Shown here one piece after another: positions 1 to 5,428 of a DNA stretch of 5,689 bases. Every line of letters starts with the position of its first letter. Within the stretch, counting starts at the first letter, position 1. The DNA is from Candidatus Bathyarchaeum sp. (GTDB lineage Archaea; Thermoproteota; Bathyarchaeia; Bathyarchaeales; Bathyarchaeaceae), in contig SOJY01000208.1 of the NCBI GenBank assembly GCA_004376385.1, positions 1 through 5,689 on the forward strand, in the 5' to 3' direction. The notes below the pieces were generated by a model that was given only the letters and a program-made list of their open reading frames with translations, ran no database searches and was not told where the DNA came from. The position numbers and the translations under genes were made by a program.

Positions 1-311
1 GCTTCTCCTTTTACCACGATTACTTCTAGACAGTAGTCTTCATCTATGTGGGCGTGAAGAAAGGTTGAGATTATGTCTCCGAAGCTGTGCTGGATTTCAG
101 ATATCTGTCCTTTCGTTGCATCTCTCTCGTAAATGATTGTTATGGATGCCGCGATTTCTCCCTTAAGTTCCTTGAGGCTTCTGCTTTCCATAATGAATGT
201 TCTTAAAGCCTGCCGGACAATCTCGGATCTGTTCGCAAACCCCTGTTCCCGGATGGAGTTCTCCACTCTTTCTAGGAGTTTTTCTGGAACTGAAACGCTG
301 ATGATGGTCAT
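1..311 (-). CDS. nikR: NikR-like nickel-responsive transcriptional regulator (partial, cut by window edge)
   Basis: Read on the minus strand, this frame opens with ATG at 311 and runs off the left edge after 103 complete codons; NikR proteins are usually about 130-150 residues, so the C-terminal part is missing. Residues 1-42 form a ribbon-helix-helix DNA-binding domain (strand MTIISVSVPE, then two helices including NRSEIVRQAL). Residues from about 52 form the ACT-like metal-binding domain. The four nickel ligands of E. coli NikR (His76, His87, His89, Cys95) all have counterparts here with a constant offset of one: His75 in IQHS, His86 and His88 in LHAH, and Cys94 in DYCLEV. Family members are tetramers that bind operator DNA when metal-loaded. 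ATG at 311 has a GGTG element upstream; an in-frame GTG at 320 is a less likely alternative start. It diverges from a metal ABC importer operon, which it probably controls together with itself. The family call is firm; the metal actually sensed is inferred. Confidence 0.9.
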   Translation of the reverse strand, partial: MTIISVSVPEKLLERVENSIREQGFANRSEIVRQALRTFIMESRSLKELKGEIAASITIIYERDATKGQISEIQHSFGDIISTFLHAHIDEDYCLEVIVVKGE

Positions 312-344
312 GCCACACACCAAGTTATTAACATCTGCACCTGC

Positions 345-361
345 ATTTAAATATATTTTAA
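345..361 (-). promoter_or_regulatory. Candidate TATA box for the NikR-like gene
   Basis: On the minus strand this reads as a TATA-like run containing AAAATATATTTAAAT. Its centre near 353 predicts a transcription start near 326-328, giving a leader of about 15 bases before ATG 311. It contains the palindrome AAATATATTT (349-358). Because TATA elements are nearly symmetrical it could also serve the opposite direction. Inferred from position and composition only. Confidence 0.45.
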
Positions 362-374
362 TAAAAAATAGCAA

Positions 375-386
375 AAATTTAATAAA
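375..386 (+). promoter_or_regulatory. Candidate TATA box for the metal ABC operon
   Basis: The sequence AAATTTAATAAA lies about 26 bases before a likely transcription start near 405-408, which would give a leader of roughly 22 bases to the ATG at 429. That leader contains AAAAGGT (414-420), a weak Shine-Dalgarno-like element 8 bases before the start. The alternative is the TATA-like run at 345-361, which would give a leader of about 50 bases. Inferred from spacing; the whole gap is AT-rich, so this is uncertain. Confidence 0.4.
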
Positions 387-428
387 CTTCTACGTTCCAC
401 ATACTAAACATCGAAAAGGTAGCAAAGT

Positions 429-1385
429 ATGAATAAACGCCAGAAACTTTTTGTGATCGCAACAACCGTAATCGTCTTAACTGCAGTATTTGCCACCGCT
501 TTCTACTCACTTCAAAACAAAACAGAAGCTGATAAACTAAAAGTTGTAGCCACGTTCTATCCCCTCGCCTTTTTCGCCCAACAGATAGGCGGAGAACAAG
601 TAACCGTCAAGCAGCTTATACCCGACAACACTGAGGTACACAATTGGCAACCATCCTTCGGTGACATCCTAGCCTTGGACGAGGCTGACGTGATAATATA
701 CAACGGCGCATCCCTTGACCACTGGTTCGAGGACGACATACTCCCCACCATCGATTCAAGCAACAAAATCATCATAGAAACTACCGAGGGAGTAAATCTT
801 CTTGAAACTGAACAAGAAAACAATGAACATGACCAGGACCACGAGTATGAGGGACTCTATGATCCGCACACATGGATAAGCCCATTCATAGCGAAACAGC
901 AGGCTCAAAACATTTACGAGTCTCTGGTCCAGAAAGACCCGAATAATCTGGATTACTACACCGAACGTTGGCAAAACTTGAAGACACAATTCGAAGAACT
1001 GGACAACAACTACCTGAGTGGACTCTCAACTAAGGCTAAGGAAGAGATTTTTGTTACACATTCTGCCTTTGGGTATCTCGCTGACAGGTACGGCTTTGAG
1101 CAGCATGGGGTTATAGGCATCTCCGCAGACGAGCAGCCAAGCGCCTCAACATACGTACACCTCGTAGAAATGATGATGGATCATGAGACCTACGTGGTGT
1201 ATGTGGACCCAGTTTACGCCGACGAATCCGCCCAAACCCTCAGGAATGAGCTGGAGCGCCTTTCAGGTCAAGATGTGCAGATATTGAAGTTTTACTTTAT
1301 GCTCGGCGACATGGACGGTTTAGATTATTTTGGGCAACAGGAGAAAAATTTGGAAAACTTGAAGATAGGACTTGAAGCGTCATAA
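429..1385 (+). CDS. znuA: ZnuA-like metal-binding protein of an ABC importer
   Basis: A 318-residue substrate-binding protein of the cluster A-1 (ZnuA/PsaA) family, which captures a divalent metal outside the membrane and hands it to the permease. Residues 1-7 are basic and 8-27 form one hydrophobic segment with no lipobox cysteine, so it is probably held by an uncleaved N-terminal anchor or is secreted. The mature domain starts at about KLKVVATFYPL (36-46). Likely metal ligands are His71 (EVHNWQPS), His147 (DPHTW) and His211 (THSAFGYL). A third histidine is typical of zinc-type proteins, whereas manganese-type PsaA relatives have Glu there. A short His/acid-rich loop lies at 128-141, as in ZnuA proteins. 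The C-terminal part carries VDPVYADES and a final NLENLK helix. The stop is followed 42 bases later by the preferred start of the ATPase gene, so this is the first gene of a three-gene operon. Zinc is the best guess for substrate; manganese or nickel cannot be excluded. Confidence 0.88.
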   Translation: MNKRQKLFVIATTVIVLTAVFATAFYSLQNKTEADKLKVVATFYPLAFFAQQIGGEQVTVKQLIPDNTEVHNWQPSFGDILALDEADVIIYNGASLDHWFEDDILPTIDSSNKIIIETTEGVNLLETEQENNEHDQDHEYEGLYDPHTWISPFIAKQQAQNIYESLVQKDPNNLDYYTERWQNLKTQFEELDNNYLSGLSTKAKEEIFVTHSAFGYLADRYGFEQHGVIGISADEQPSASTYVHLVEMMMDHETYVVYVDPVYADESAQTLRNELERLSGQDVQILKFYFMLGDMDGLDYFGQQEKNLENLKIGLEAS

Positions 1386-1427
1386 GAAAGTTGAAATGAA
1401 ATGTTAGATAATATTCAAGAGGGCGCT

Positions 1428-2210
1428 ATGCAAGAAAAAATTCCTGTGCTGGAGGTTTCCGACCTCCATGTAGCTAGATCAAATTCTGTGGTTATCGAAG
1501 ACGCCAATTTCACAATCCATCAAGGAGACTACGTCGGCATAGTGGGTCCCAACGGCGGAGGCAAAACCACTCTTCTCCTAGCCATCCTGAATATTCTACC
1601 GAAAACAAGGGGAACCATTCGTCTATTTGGTCAAGACATAGAATCCTTTTCCCGATGGGAGAAAGTTGCTTATGTGCCTCAACATGCAGTTAATTTTGAT
1701 CCTCATTTTCCGTTGGCTGTGAGAGAACTGGTGTCTCTTGGCAGGGTGAACAGGGGCAACTTGGGAAGACCCTTGAAGCGAAAAGATTGGGAATCTGTGG
1801 ATGAAGCCCTCGAGTTCATGGGAATATCTGACATTGCAAACAGAAGGATTGGACAACTGTCTGGAGGACAGAAACAGCGGGTTTTCGTGGCTAAAGCGTT
1901 GGTGAGGAAACCTGAAATAATTTTATTGGACGAGCCCATAGTTGGCGTGGACGCTGGGACACAAGAGAAATTCTACAAGAAACTTAGCGACCTTAATGTT
2001 GCGAAGGGCATAACCATCATGCTAGTGACCCATGATTTGACAGCGGTTTTCTGCAGAATGTCCAAGGTCATGTGCATGAACCGGTGGGTTAACACGGCTG
2101 AAATAACAGAAGATTTGAAACCAAACGAGGTTCTAAGGAAAGCTTACGGCGAACACTTCCACTTTGTCTTCCACGAGCATGAATGTAAGCGAGTTTTTGA
2201 AGATGAATGA
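1428..2210 (+). CDS. znuC: Metal ABC transporter ATP-binding protein (ZnuC-like)
   Basis: Cytoplasmic ATPase that powers metal import with the neighbouring binding protein and permease. All ABC motifs are intact. Numbering from the upstream ATG at 1401, they are: Walker A GPNGGGKTT (49-57), Q-loop Gln94 in YVPQ, signature LSGGQ (153-157), Walker B IILLDE (173-178), and the switch histidine His211 in LVTHD. Two in-frame ATGs are possible. The one at 1401 (269 residues) has no clear Shine-Dalgarno. The one at 1428 (260 residues) follows GAGGG at 1419-1423 and starts just before the first beta strand, so it is preferred. The last 20 residues are His/Cys-rich (HFHFVFHEHEC). Such tails occur in zinc and manganese importer ATPases and may bind metal. 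The 3' end overlaps the start region of the permease gene, implying translational coupling. Confidence 0.92.
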   Translation: MQEKIPVLEVSDLHVARSNSVVIEDANFTIHQGDYVGIVGPNGGGKTTLLLAILNILPKTRGTIRLFGQDIESFSRWEKVAYVPQHAVNFDPHFPLAVRELVSLGRVNRGNLGRPLKRKDWESVDEALEFMGISDIANRRIGQLSGGQKQRVFVAKALVRKPEIILLDEPIVGVDAGTQEKFYKKLSDLNVAKGITIMLVTHDLTAVFCRMSKVMCMNRWVNTAEITEDLKPNEVLRKAYGEHFHFVFHEHECKRVFEDE

Positions 2211-3021
2211 ACTTGTTGATGTTTTCAGACTTTTTGGGTTCCAGTTCTTCCAGAATGCGCTCTTAGGCGGAACTATAGTAGCCTTGGCTTGTGCATGGGT
2301 TGGTCTTTTCCTTATACTGCGAAAGGAAGCGATGATAGGCGACGGAATAGCGCACACTGCTTTTGGGGGCATAGCTTTGGGGTTGTTTTTGGGCATCAAC
2401 CCGATCTTGACTGCTTTGCTTGTTTCGATCTTAGCGGTTTTGGGCATATCTTACATGAGAAAGAGGGGTTTGGCTCAGTCTGACTCTGCCATAGCCGTGA
2501 TGTTGGCAGTAGGGTTTTCCACAGGTCTAATAATAATAAGCTTGGCGGGCGGATTCAATGTTGAGCTTTTCAGTTTTCTGTTCGGTTCAATTCTCACCAT
2601 CGACCAAACAGACCTCATCATAGTGTCAATTCTTGGAATATCAACGATACTAATTCTGGGAATCTTCTACAAGGAGCTTCTTTCCATGACCTTTGACGAA
2701 GAAGACGCTCGGCTGATGGGCATCCCTGTCCGTCTGCTGTCATTAACCTTCAACTTGCTGGTGGCAATCACAATCGTGCTTTCAATAAAAGTGATAGGCG
2801 TAATTCTTGTAGTCGCCCTCCTAGTGTTACCTGGACTCTCAGCCCTTCAACTGAACCGTTCATTCAAAGGAACAACATTGGCTGCCATAGGCTTCGGAAC
2901 AGTCAGCATGACAACAGGCATACTACTATCAGCAGTCTACAATGTGGCAACAAGCGGCGTCATAGTTTTTACTGCAGCAGGCATCTTCCTGTTCACAGCA
3001 ATCTACAGAAAGCTAGAATAG
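2203..3021 (+). CDS. znuB: Metal ABC transporter permease (ZnuB-like, ABC-3 family)
   Basis: Integral membrane subunit of the metal importer, 272 residues from the preferred start. The protein is almost entirely hydrophobic, with about eight or nine predicted membrane segments. Family landmarks are ALLGGTIVAL near 19-28, RKEAMIGDGIAH (40-51), SDSAIAVM (93-100), and the cytoplasmic coupling segment FDEEDARLMGI (164-174), followed by the ILVVALLVLPG segment (201-211). Three starts are possible: TTG at 2164, ATG at 2179 and ATG at 2203. The last is chosen because it leaves an N-terminus of usual family length before the first membrane helix and overlaps the ATPase stop by only 8 bases (ATGAATGA), a common coupled arrangement; the upstream starts cannot be excluded. 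It is the last gene of the operon and faces the Lrp-type gene tail to tail. The metal transported is not determined by this subunit alone. Confidence 0.9.
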   Translation: MNELVDVFRLFGFQFFQNALLGGTIVALACAWVGLFLILRKEAMIGDGIAHTAFGGIALGLFLGINPILTALLVSILAVLGISYMRKRGLAQSDSAIAVMLAVGFSTGLIIISLAGGFNVELFSFLFGSILTIDQTDLIIVSILGISTILILGIFYKELLSMTFDEEDARLMGIPVRLLSLTFNLLVAITIVLSIKVIGVILVVALLVLPGLSALQLNRSFKGTTLAAIGFGTVSMTTGILLSAVYNVATSGVIVFTAAGIFLFTAIYRKLE

Positions 3022-3061
3022 AAAACAAAAAATTGGATATTTACAGAGCCTTTACGTTTTT
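3022..3061. terminator. Convergent T-tract terminators between znuB and the Lrp gene
   Basis: The 38-base gap between two convergent stop codons carries T-runs on both strands. The plus strand has TTTTT at 3057-3061, which can end the metal operon transcript. The minus strand has T6 (3027-3032) and T4 (3022-3025) just past the Lrp stop. Archaeal transcription commonly ends at oligo-T without a hairpin, and no convincing stem was seen. Inferred from position and composition. Confidence 0.55.
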
Positions 3062-3500
3062 ACAATTTGACTCTAAAGTCTTCTTTGACGACGTTGAGTA
3101 CAACGTTTGTAACTGTTCGGGTCACGTGAGGCATCTTCAGTGCCGATTTGATGAAGTTGTTTAGTGTAGTCCTGTTCTTGAATCGCGCAACCACCGCTAC
3201 GTCGTAGTCTCCGGTGATGTCGTAGATGCATATTACCTCGTCGAGCTTGGCAAGCTCTTTTTCAACTTCGGGAAGATACCGCCCCTCTGCTTCAATGAGT
3301 ATGAGAGCCGTCAAGCCGTAACCGAGTTTAGCGGAATCCAACATTATCGTGTAGCCCTTCAGGACTCCTTTGTCCTCTAGGTTCTTTACGCGGTTGTAGG
3401 CTGTTCCAACGGCTATCCCTAGGCTGTCAGCTATTTTGTTGAAACTTTTTCTTGCGTCCTCTTGTAGCAAACGCATGATTTTGCGGTCAATATCATCCAC
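3060..3500 (-). CDS. Lrp/AsnC family transcriptional regulator
   Basis: A 146-residue regulator of the feast/famine (Lrp/AsnC) family with the usual full length and both domains. Residues 1-50 form the winged helix-turn-helix (DDIDRKIMRLLQEDAR, then SFNKIADSLGIAVGTAYNRVKNLEDKG in two helices). Residues 60-140 form the RAM ligand-binding domain, with the loop motif TGDYD (96-100) where family members bind amino acids at the dimer interface. The start is GTG at 3500: it gives the canonical VDDIDRKI opening, and no in-frame ATG occurs between it and the upstream in-frame stop. There is no clear Shine-Dalgarno next to it. The gene diverges from glutamine synthetase across a 195-base gap that holds two palindromes, so autoregulation and control of glnA are likely. 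Its ligand is unknown; glutamine or a related amino acid is a reasonable inference from context. Confidence 0.93.
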   Translation of the reverse strand: MDDIDRKIMRLLQEDARKSFNKIADSLGIAVGTAYNRVKNLEDKGVLKGYTIMLDSAKLGYGLTALILIEAEGRYLPEVEKELAKLDEVICIYDITGDYDVAVVARFKNRTTLNNFIKSALKMPHVTRTVTNVVLNVVKEDFRVKL

Positions 3501-3501
3501 T

Positions 3502-3540
3502 TTATGAGAAGTGTAAGTCAGTTTCCAGTTCCTCCTTCAT
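3502..3540 (-). CDS. Possible 12-codon leader ORF before the Lrp gene
   Basis: On the minus strand, ATG at 3540 opens a tiny frame, MKEELETDLHFS, whose TAA stop is separated from the GTG start of the Lrp gene by a single base. An AGGAGG hexamer lies inside it (3531-3536), 30 bases before the GTG and so too far away to serve that start. It would only be transcribed from the distal TATA candidate near 3609-3615, not from the proximal one near 3544-3551. It may be a coupling leader peptide or chance; there is no homology evidence. Confidence 0.15.
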   Translation of the reverse strand: MKEELETDLHFS

Positions 3541-3543
3541 TGA

Positions 3544-3551
3544 ATAATTAT
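3544..3551 (-). promoter_or_regulatory. Candidate proximal TATA box for the Lrp gene
   Basis: ATAATTAT is a perfect palindrome; on the minus strand it would place a transcription start near 3521 and a leader of about 20 bases before GTG 3500. A second TATA-like element, CTTATATG, lies further upstream on the minus strand at about 3610-3617 and would give a start near 3586, inside the palindrome at 3583-3596. Which one is used cannot be decided from the sequence. Confidence 0.35.
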
Positions 3552-3582
3552 CCATGGAACAATCTGCTTTTTTGTTTCATCG

Positions 3583-3596
3583 TGAACACTTGTTCA
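3583..3596. promoter_or_regulatory. 14-bp palindrome, candidate Lrp-type operator (upstream of glnA)
   Basis: TGAACA-CT-TGTTCA has perfect 6-base arms around a 2-base centre. It lies about 50 bases upstream of the glnA TATA box and overlaps the start predicted from the distal Lrp-gene TATA element. Short dyads of this kind are typical of Lrp/AsnC binding sites. The link to the adjacent regulator is inferred. Confidence 0.4.
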
Positions 3597-3635
3597 TTAA
3601 CCAAACACACATATAAGCTTTCCTTCAACATATTA

Positions 3636-3654
3636 GAAAGGTTTATATATAAAC
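3636..3654 (+). promoter_or_regulatory. glnA promoter: BRE plus TATA box
   Basis: A purine-rich GAAAGG stretch, acting as a BRE-like element, precedes GTTTATATATAAAC (3641-3654), a perfect 14-bp palindrome and a textbook archaeal TATA element. With its centre near 3648, transcription should begin about 3672-3675, giving a leader of about 22 bases with GGTGA inside it. This is the clearest promoter in the window. Confidence 0.75.
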
Positions 3655-3668
3655 ATGTAATAATTTCA

Positions 3669-3682
3669 CATTCAACTGAATG
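3669..3682. promoter_or_regulatory. 14-bp palindrome at the predicted glnA transcription start
   Basis: CATTCA-AC-TGAATG has perfect 6-base arms and a 2-base centre, the same geometry as the dyad at 3583-3596 but a different half-site. It covers the transcription start predicted from the TATA box and ends just before the Shine-Dalgarno. A protein bound here would block initiation, so a repressor operator is plausible. Function is inferred from position. Confidence 0.4.
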
Positions 3683-3695
3683 AATGGTGAGTAAC

Positions 3696-5153
3696 ATGGA
3701 TGCGATTACCACAGCCAAAGAAACCCTGAAGAAAAACAAAATACGATGGGTACACACAGCCTTCGTGGACATCCGCGGTCTAATGCAGGATGTAGTTATA
3801 CCCGCAAGACACTACACGGAGGGACAAGTCCTAACCGCCGGCATCGGCTTCGACGGATCATCTATACGAGGCTTCAAAAGCATACAAGAATCAGACATGA
3901 TTCTCAAACCCGACCCAACAACATTGGCTATCATTCCATGGACAACTGACGAACACCAAAGAAGCGCCATAATCCTAGGAGACATCTACGAAGCCTTCGG
4001 AGGCAACGAACCCTCAGTTGTAGACCCAAGAGGATACGTAGCAAAAAGAGCAGTAAAAGCAGCAGCAGATATGGGTTACACCGGCTTCTTCGGTCCAGAA
4101 CTGGAATACTTCGTCTTCAAATCCATCGACCCAACAAAGCTTGTTTGGGACATGTGGGTAAGCCCAAAAGGTGGCGCAGGAGACTCATGGGGCGCACCAC
4201 GAGTTGTACCAGAATCCCCAGAAACCACTCCAGGAAGCCACACACTAAGACCAAAAGAGGCGTACTTCAGACCGCCACCAGAGGACACAACCGTTGAGTA
4301 CCGTAACGAAGTTGCCTCGATACTGGAAGACAACTTTGACACAGAAATTGAGATGCACCACCACGAAGTTGCTACGGCAGGACAGATCGAAATCGACTTC
4401 AAGTACGGAGAGTTAGTGAAAACCGCTGACAGGACACTTCTCTACAAGTTCGTTGCCAAAAACGTGGCAAAGAAGCACGGATTAATCGCTACTTTCATGC
4501 CCAAGCCAGTTTACCTTGACAACGCCAGCGGCATGCACATTCACGCTTCTTTGTGGAAGGGCAAAACGAACGTGATGTATGACGAAACAGACGAGTATGC
4601 TGAGATGAGCCAGACCTGCAGATACTTCATCGGAGGCTTACTAGAACACGCAAGAGCCATAACGGCAATAAGTTGCCCTACAGTAAACTCTTACAAGCGA
4701 CTTGTGCCAGGTTTTGAGGCTCCCATTTACATAATGTGGTCTCGCCGCAACAGGTCAGCAATGATACGTGTTCCGGTATACTTCAAAGGTCCCGAGCACG
4801 CCGCAGCAAAACGCGTTGAATTGCGTTCAGCTGATCCGTCATGCAACTCATACTTAGCTCTGTCATGTATCTTAATGGCTGGGCTTGACGGCATAAAGAA
4901 GAAACTTGATCCAGGTGACCCTGTTGACGAGGACGTTTACGAGTTGAGTCCTGAAAGGAGACGTGCACTTGGAATTAAGGAGTTGCCAACAACCCTCAAA
5001 GAGGCTCTAGATGCAATGCAGAGCGACGAGGTAGTTCATAAGACTCTTGGAAGCCACATATTCGACGCGTTCATAGATTACAAGACCAACGACTGGAACC
5101 AGTACTGCCTCTATGTTACCCCGTGGGAAATAATGAAATACTTAGACTATTAA
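3696..5153 (+). CDS. glnA: Glutamine synthetase, type I
   Basis: Makes glutamine from glutamate, ammonia and ATP; family members are cytoplasmic dodecamers central to ammonia assimilation. The start at 3696 (485 residues) is chosen over ATG 3684 because a perfect GGTGA (3686-3690) sits 5 bases before it and would otherwise lie inside the gene. The N-terminal beta-grasp domain has GFDGSSIRGF (51-60). The catalytic domain has GPELEY with metal ligands Glu135 and Glu137, HHHEVATAGQ with Glu224 and then Glu232, GMHIHASL with His281, NSYKRLVPG with Arg335, the flap Glu341 in FEAP, NRSAMIRVP with Arg353 and Arg358, and Glu375/Arg377 in VELRSADP. All match E. coli catalytic residues in order. Tyr415 (VYELSPE) aligns with the E. 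coli adenylylation tyrosine. The position of the Bacillus feedback arginine (Arg62) is Ser62 here. It has its own promoter, diverges from an Lrp-type gene and leads an operon with two RAM-domain genes. Confidence 0.97.
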   Translation: MDAITTAKETLKKNKIRWVHTAFVDIRGLMQDVVIPARHYTEGQVLTAGIGFDGSSIRGFKSIQESDMILKPDPTTLAIIPWTTDEHQRSAIILGDIYEAFGGNEPSVVDPRGYVAKRAVKAAADMGYTGFFGPELEYFVFKSIDPTKLVWDMWVSPKGGAGDSWGAPRVVPESPETTPGSHTLRPKEAYFRPPPEDTTVEYRNEVASILEDNFDTEIEMHHHEVATAGQIEIDFKYGELVKTADRTLLYKFVAKNVAKKHGLIATFMPKPVYLDNASGMHIHASLWKGKTNVMYDETDEYAEMSQTCRYFIGGLLEHARAITAISCPTVNSYKRLVPGFEAPIYIMWSRRNRSAMIRVPVYFKGPEHAAAKRVELRSADPSCNSYLALSCILMAGLDGIKKKLDPGDPVDEDVYELSPERRRALGIKELPTTLKEALDAMQSDEVVHKTLGSHIFDAFIDYKTNDWNQYCLYVTPWEIMKYLDY

Positions 5154-5170
5154 AAAAGAATATGGAGAGA

Positions 5171-5175
5171 GGTGA
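5171..5175 (+). promoter_or_regulatory. Shine-Dalgarno GGTGA of the first RAM-domain gene
   Basis: A perfect archaeal GGTGA lies 6 bases before ATG 5182 and fixes the start. The same motif at 3686-3690 fixes the glnA start at 3696. No promoter or terminator is visible in the 28-base gap after glnA, which supports cotranscription. Confidence 0.7.
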
Positions 5176-5181
5176 ATAAGC

Positions 5182-5412
5182 ATGAAAGCATATCTACTAA
5201 TCGAAACACGACCAGGAACATCTGAAGACGTAGTCAAAGCCATCAAAATGCGCTTCCAAAATGTTCTACATGCTGACTCCGTTTACGGACGACACGACGT
5301 CATAGTTGTCTTAGAAGCCCCAGACCTAGAAACACTCAACGAATTCGTATACAAAGTAATCGAAAAAGACCCCAACATCGTCCACACCGAAACGTCGATC
5401 ACGCTCTTCTAA
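5182..5412 (+). CDS. Stand-alone RAM (Lrp-type ligand-binding) domain protein 1
   Basis: A 76-residue protein consisting only of the RAM/AsnC ligand-binding fold, with no helix-turn-helix. The pattern is strand AYLLIETRPG (3-12), a helix at 13-24, strand SVYGRHDVIVVLEA (33-46) with the ligand-loop motif GRHD (36-39) matching GDYD in the full Lrp protein, a helix around DLETLNEFVYKVIEKD (48-63), and the last strand VHTETSITLF (67-76). Stand-alone RAM proteins are known in archaea, where they bind amino acids and form dimers and higher oligomers; they may also mix with full Lrp proteins. It lies 28 bases after glnA, has a strong Shine-Dalgarno, and is probably cotranscribed with it. A role in sensing glutamine or another amino acid is inferred from this context. 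An enzymatic role is unlikely. Confidence 0.85.
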   Translation: MKAYLLIETRPGTSEDVVKAIKMRFQNVLHADSVYGRHDVIVVLEAPDLETLNEFVYKVIEKDPNIVHTETSITLF

Positions 5413-5428
5413 AAGGAGAGAAACACTG

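Noticed and set aside
133..432. Plus-strand open frame of 99 codons opposite the NikR-like gene
   Set aside because: It lies antisense to a clear NikR-family frame with intact metal ligands, and its translation shows no recognisable domain; its 3' end crosses the divergent promoter region.
2164..2202. TTG at 2164 or ATG at 2179 as the permease start
   Set aside because: Both add an extra N-terminal tail before the first membrane helix and increase overlap with the ATPase gene; ATG 2203 fits the family length better, though this is not certain.
2133..2447. Minus-strand open frame across the ATPase-permease junction
   Set aside because: Antisense to two confident genes, basic low-information translation, no start signals.
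3551..3558. TCCATGGA palindrome in the lrp-glnA gap
   Set aside because: Only 8 bp and different in geometry from the two 14-bp dyads; easily chance.
3684..3695. ATG at 3684 as the glnA start
   Set aside because: The GGTGA Shine-Dalgarno would lie inside the gene; ATG 3696 is 5 bases after it and gives a normal N-terminus.
4076..4402. Minus-strand open frame of 108 codons inside glnA
   Set aside because: Fully antisense to the conserved catalytic part of glutamine synthetase; a shadow of its codon pattern, without a ribosome-binding site or domain.
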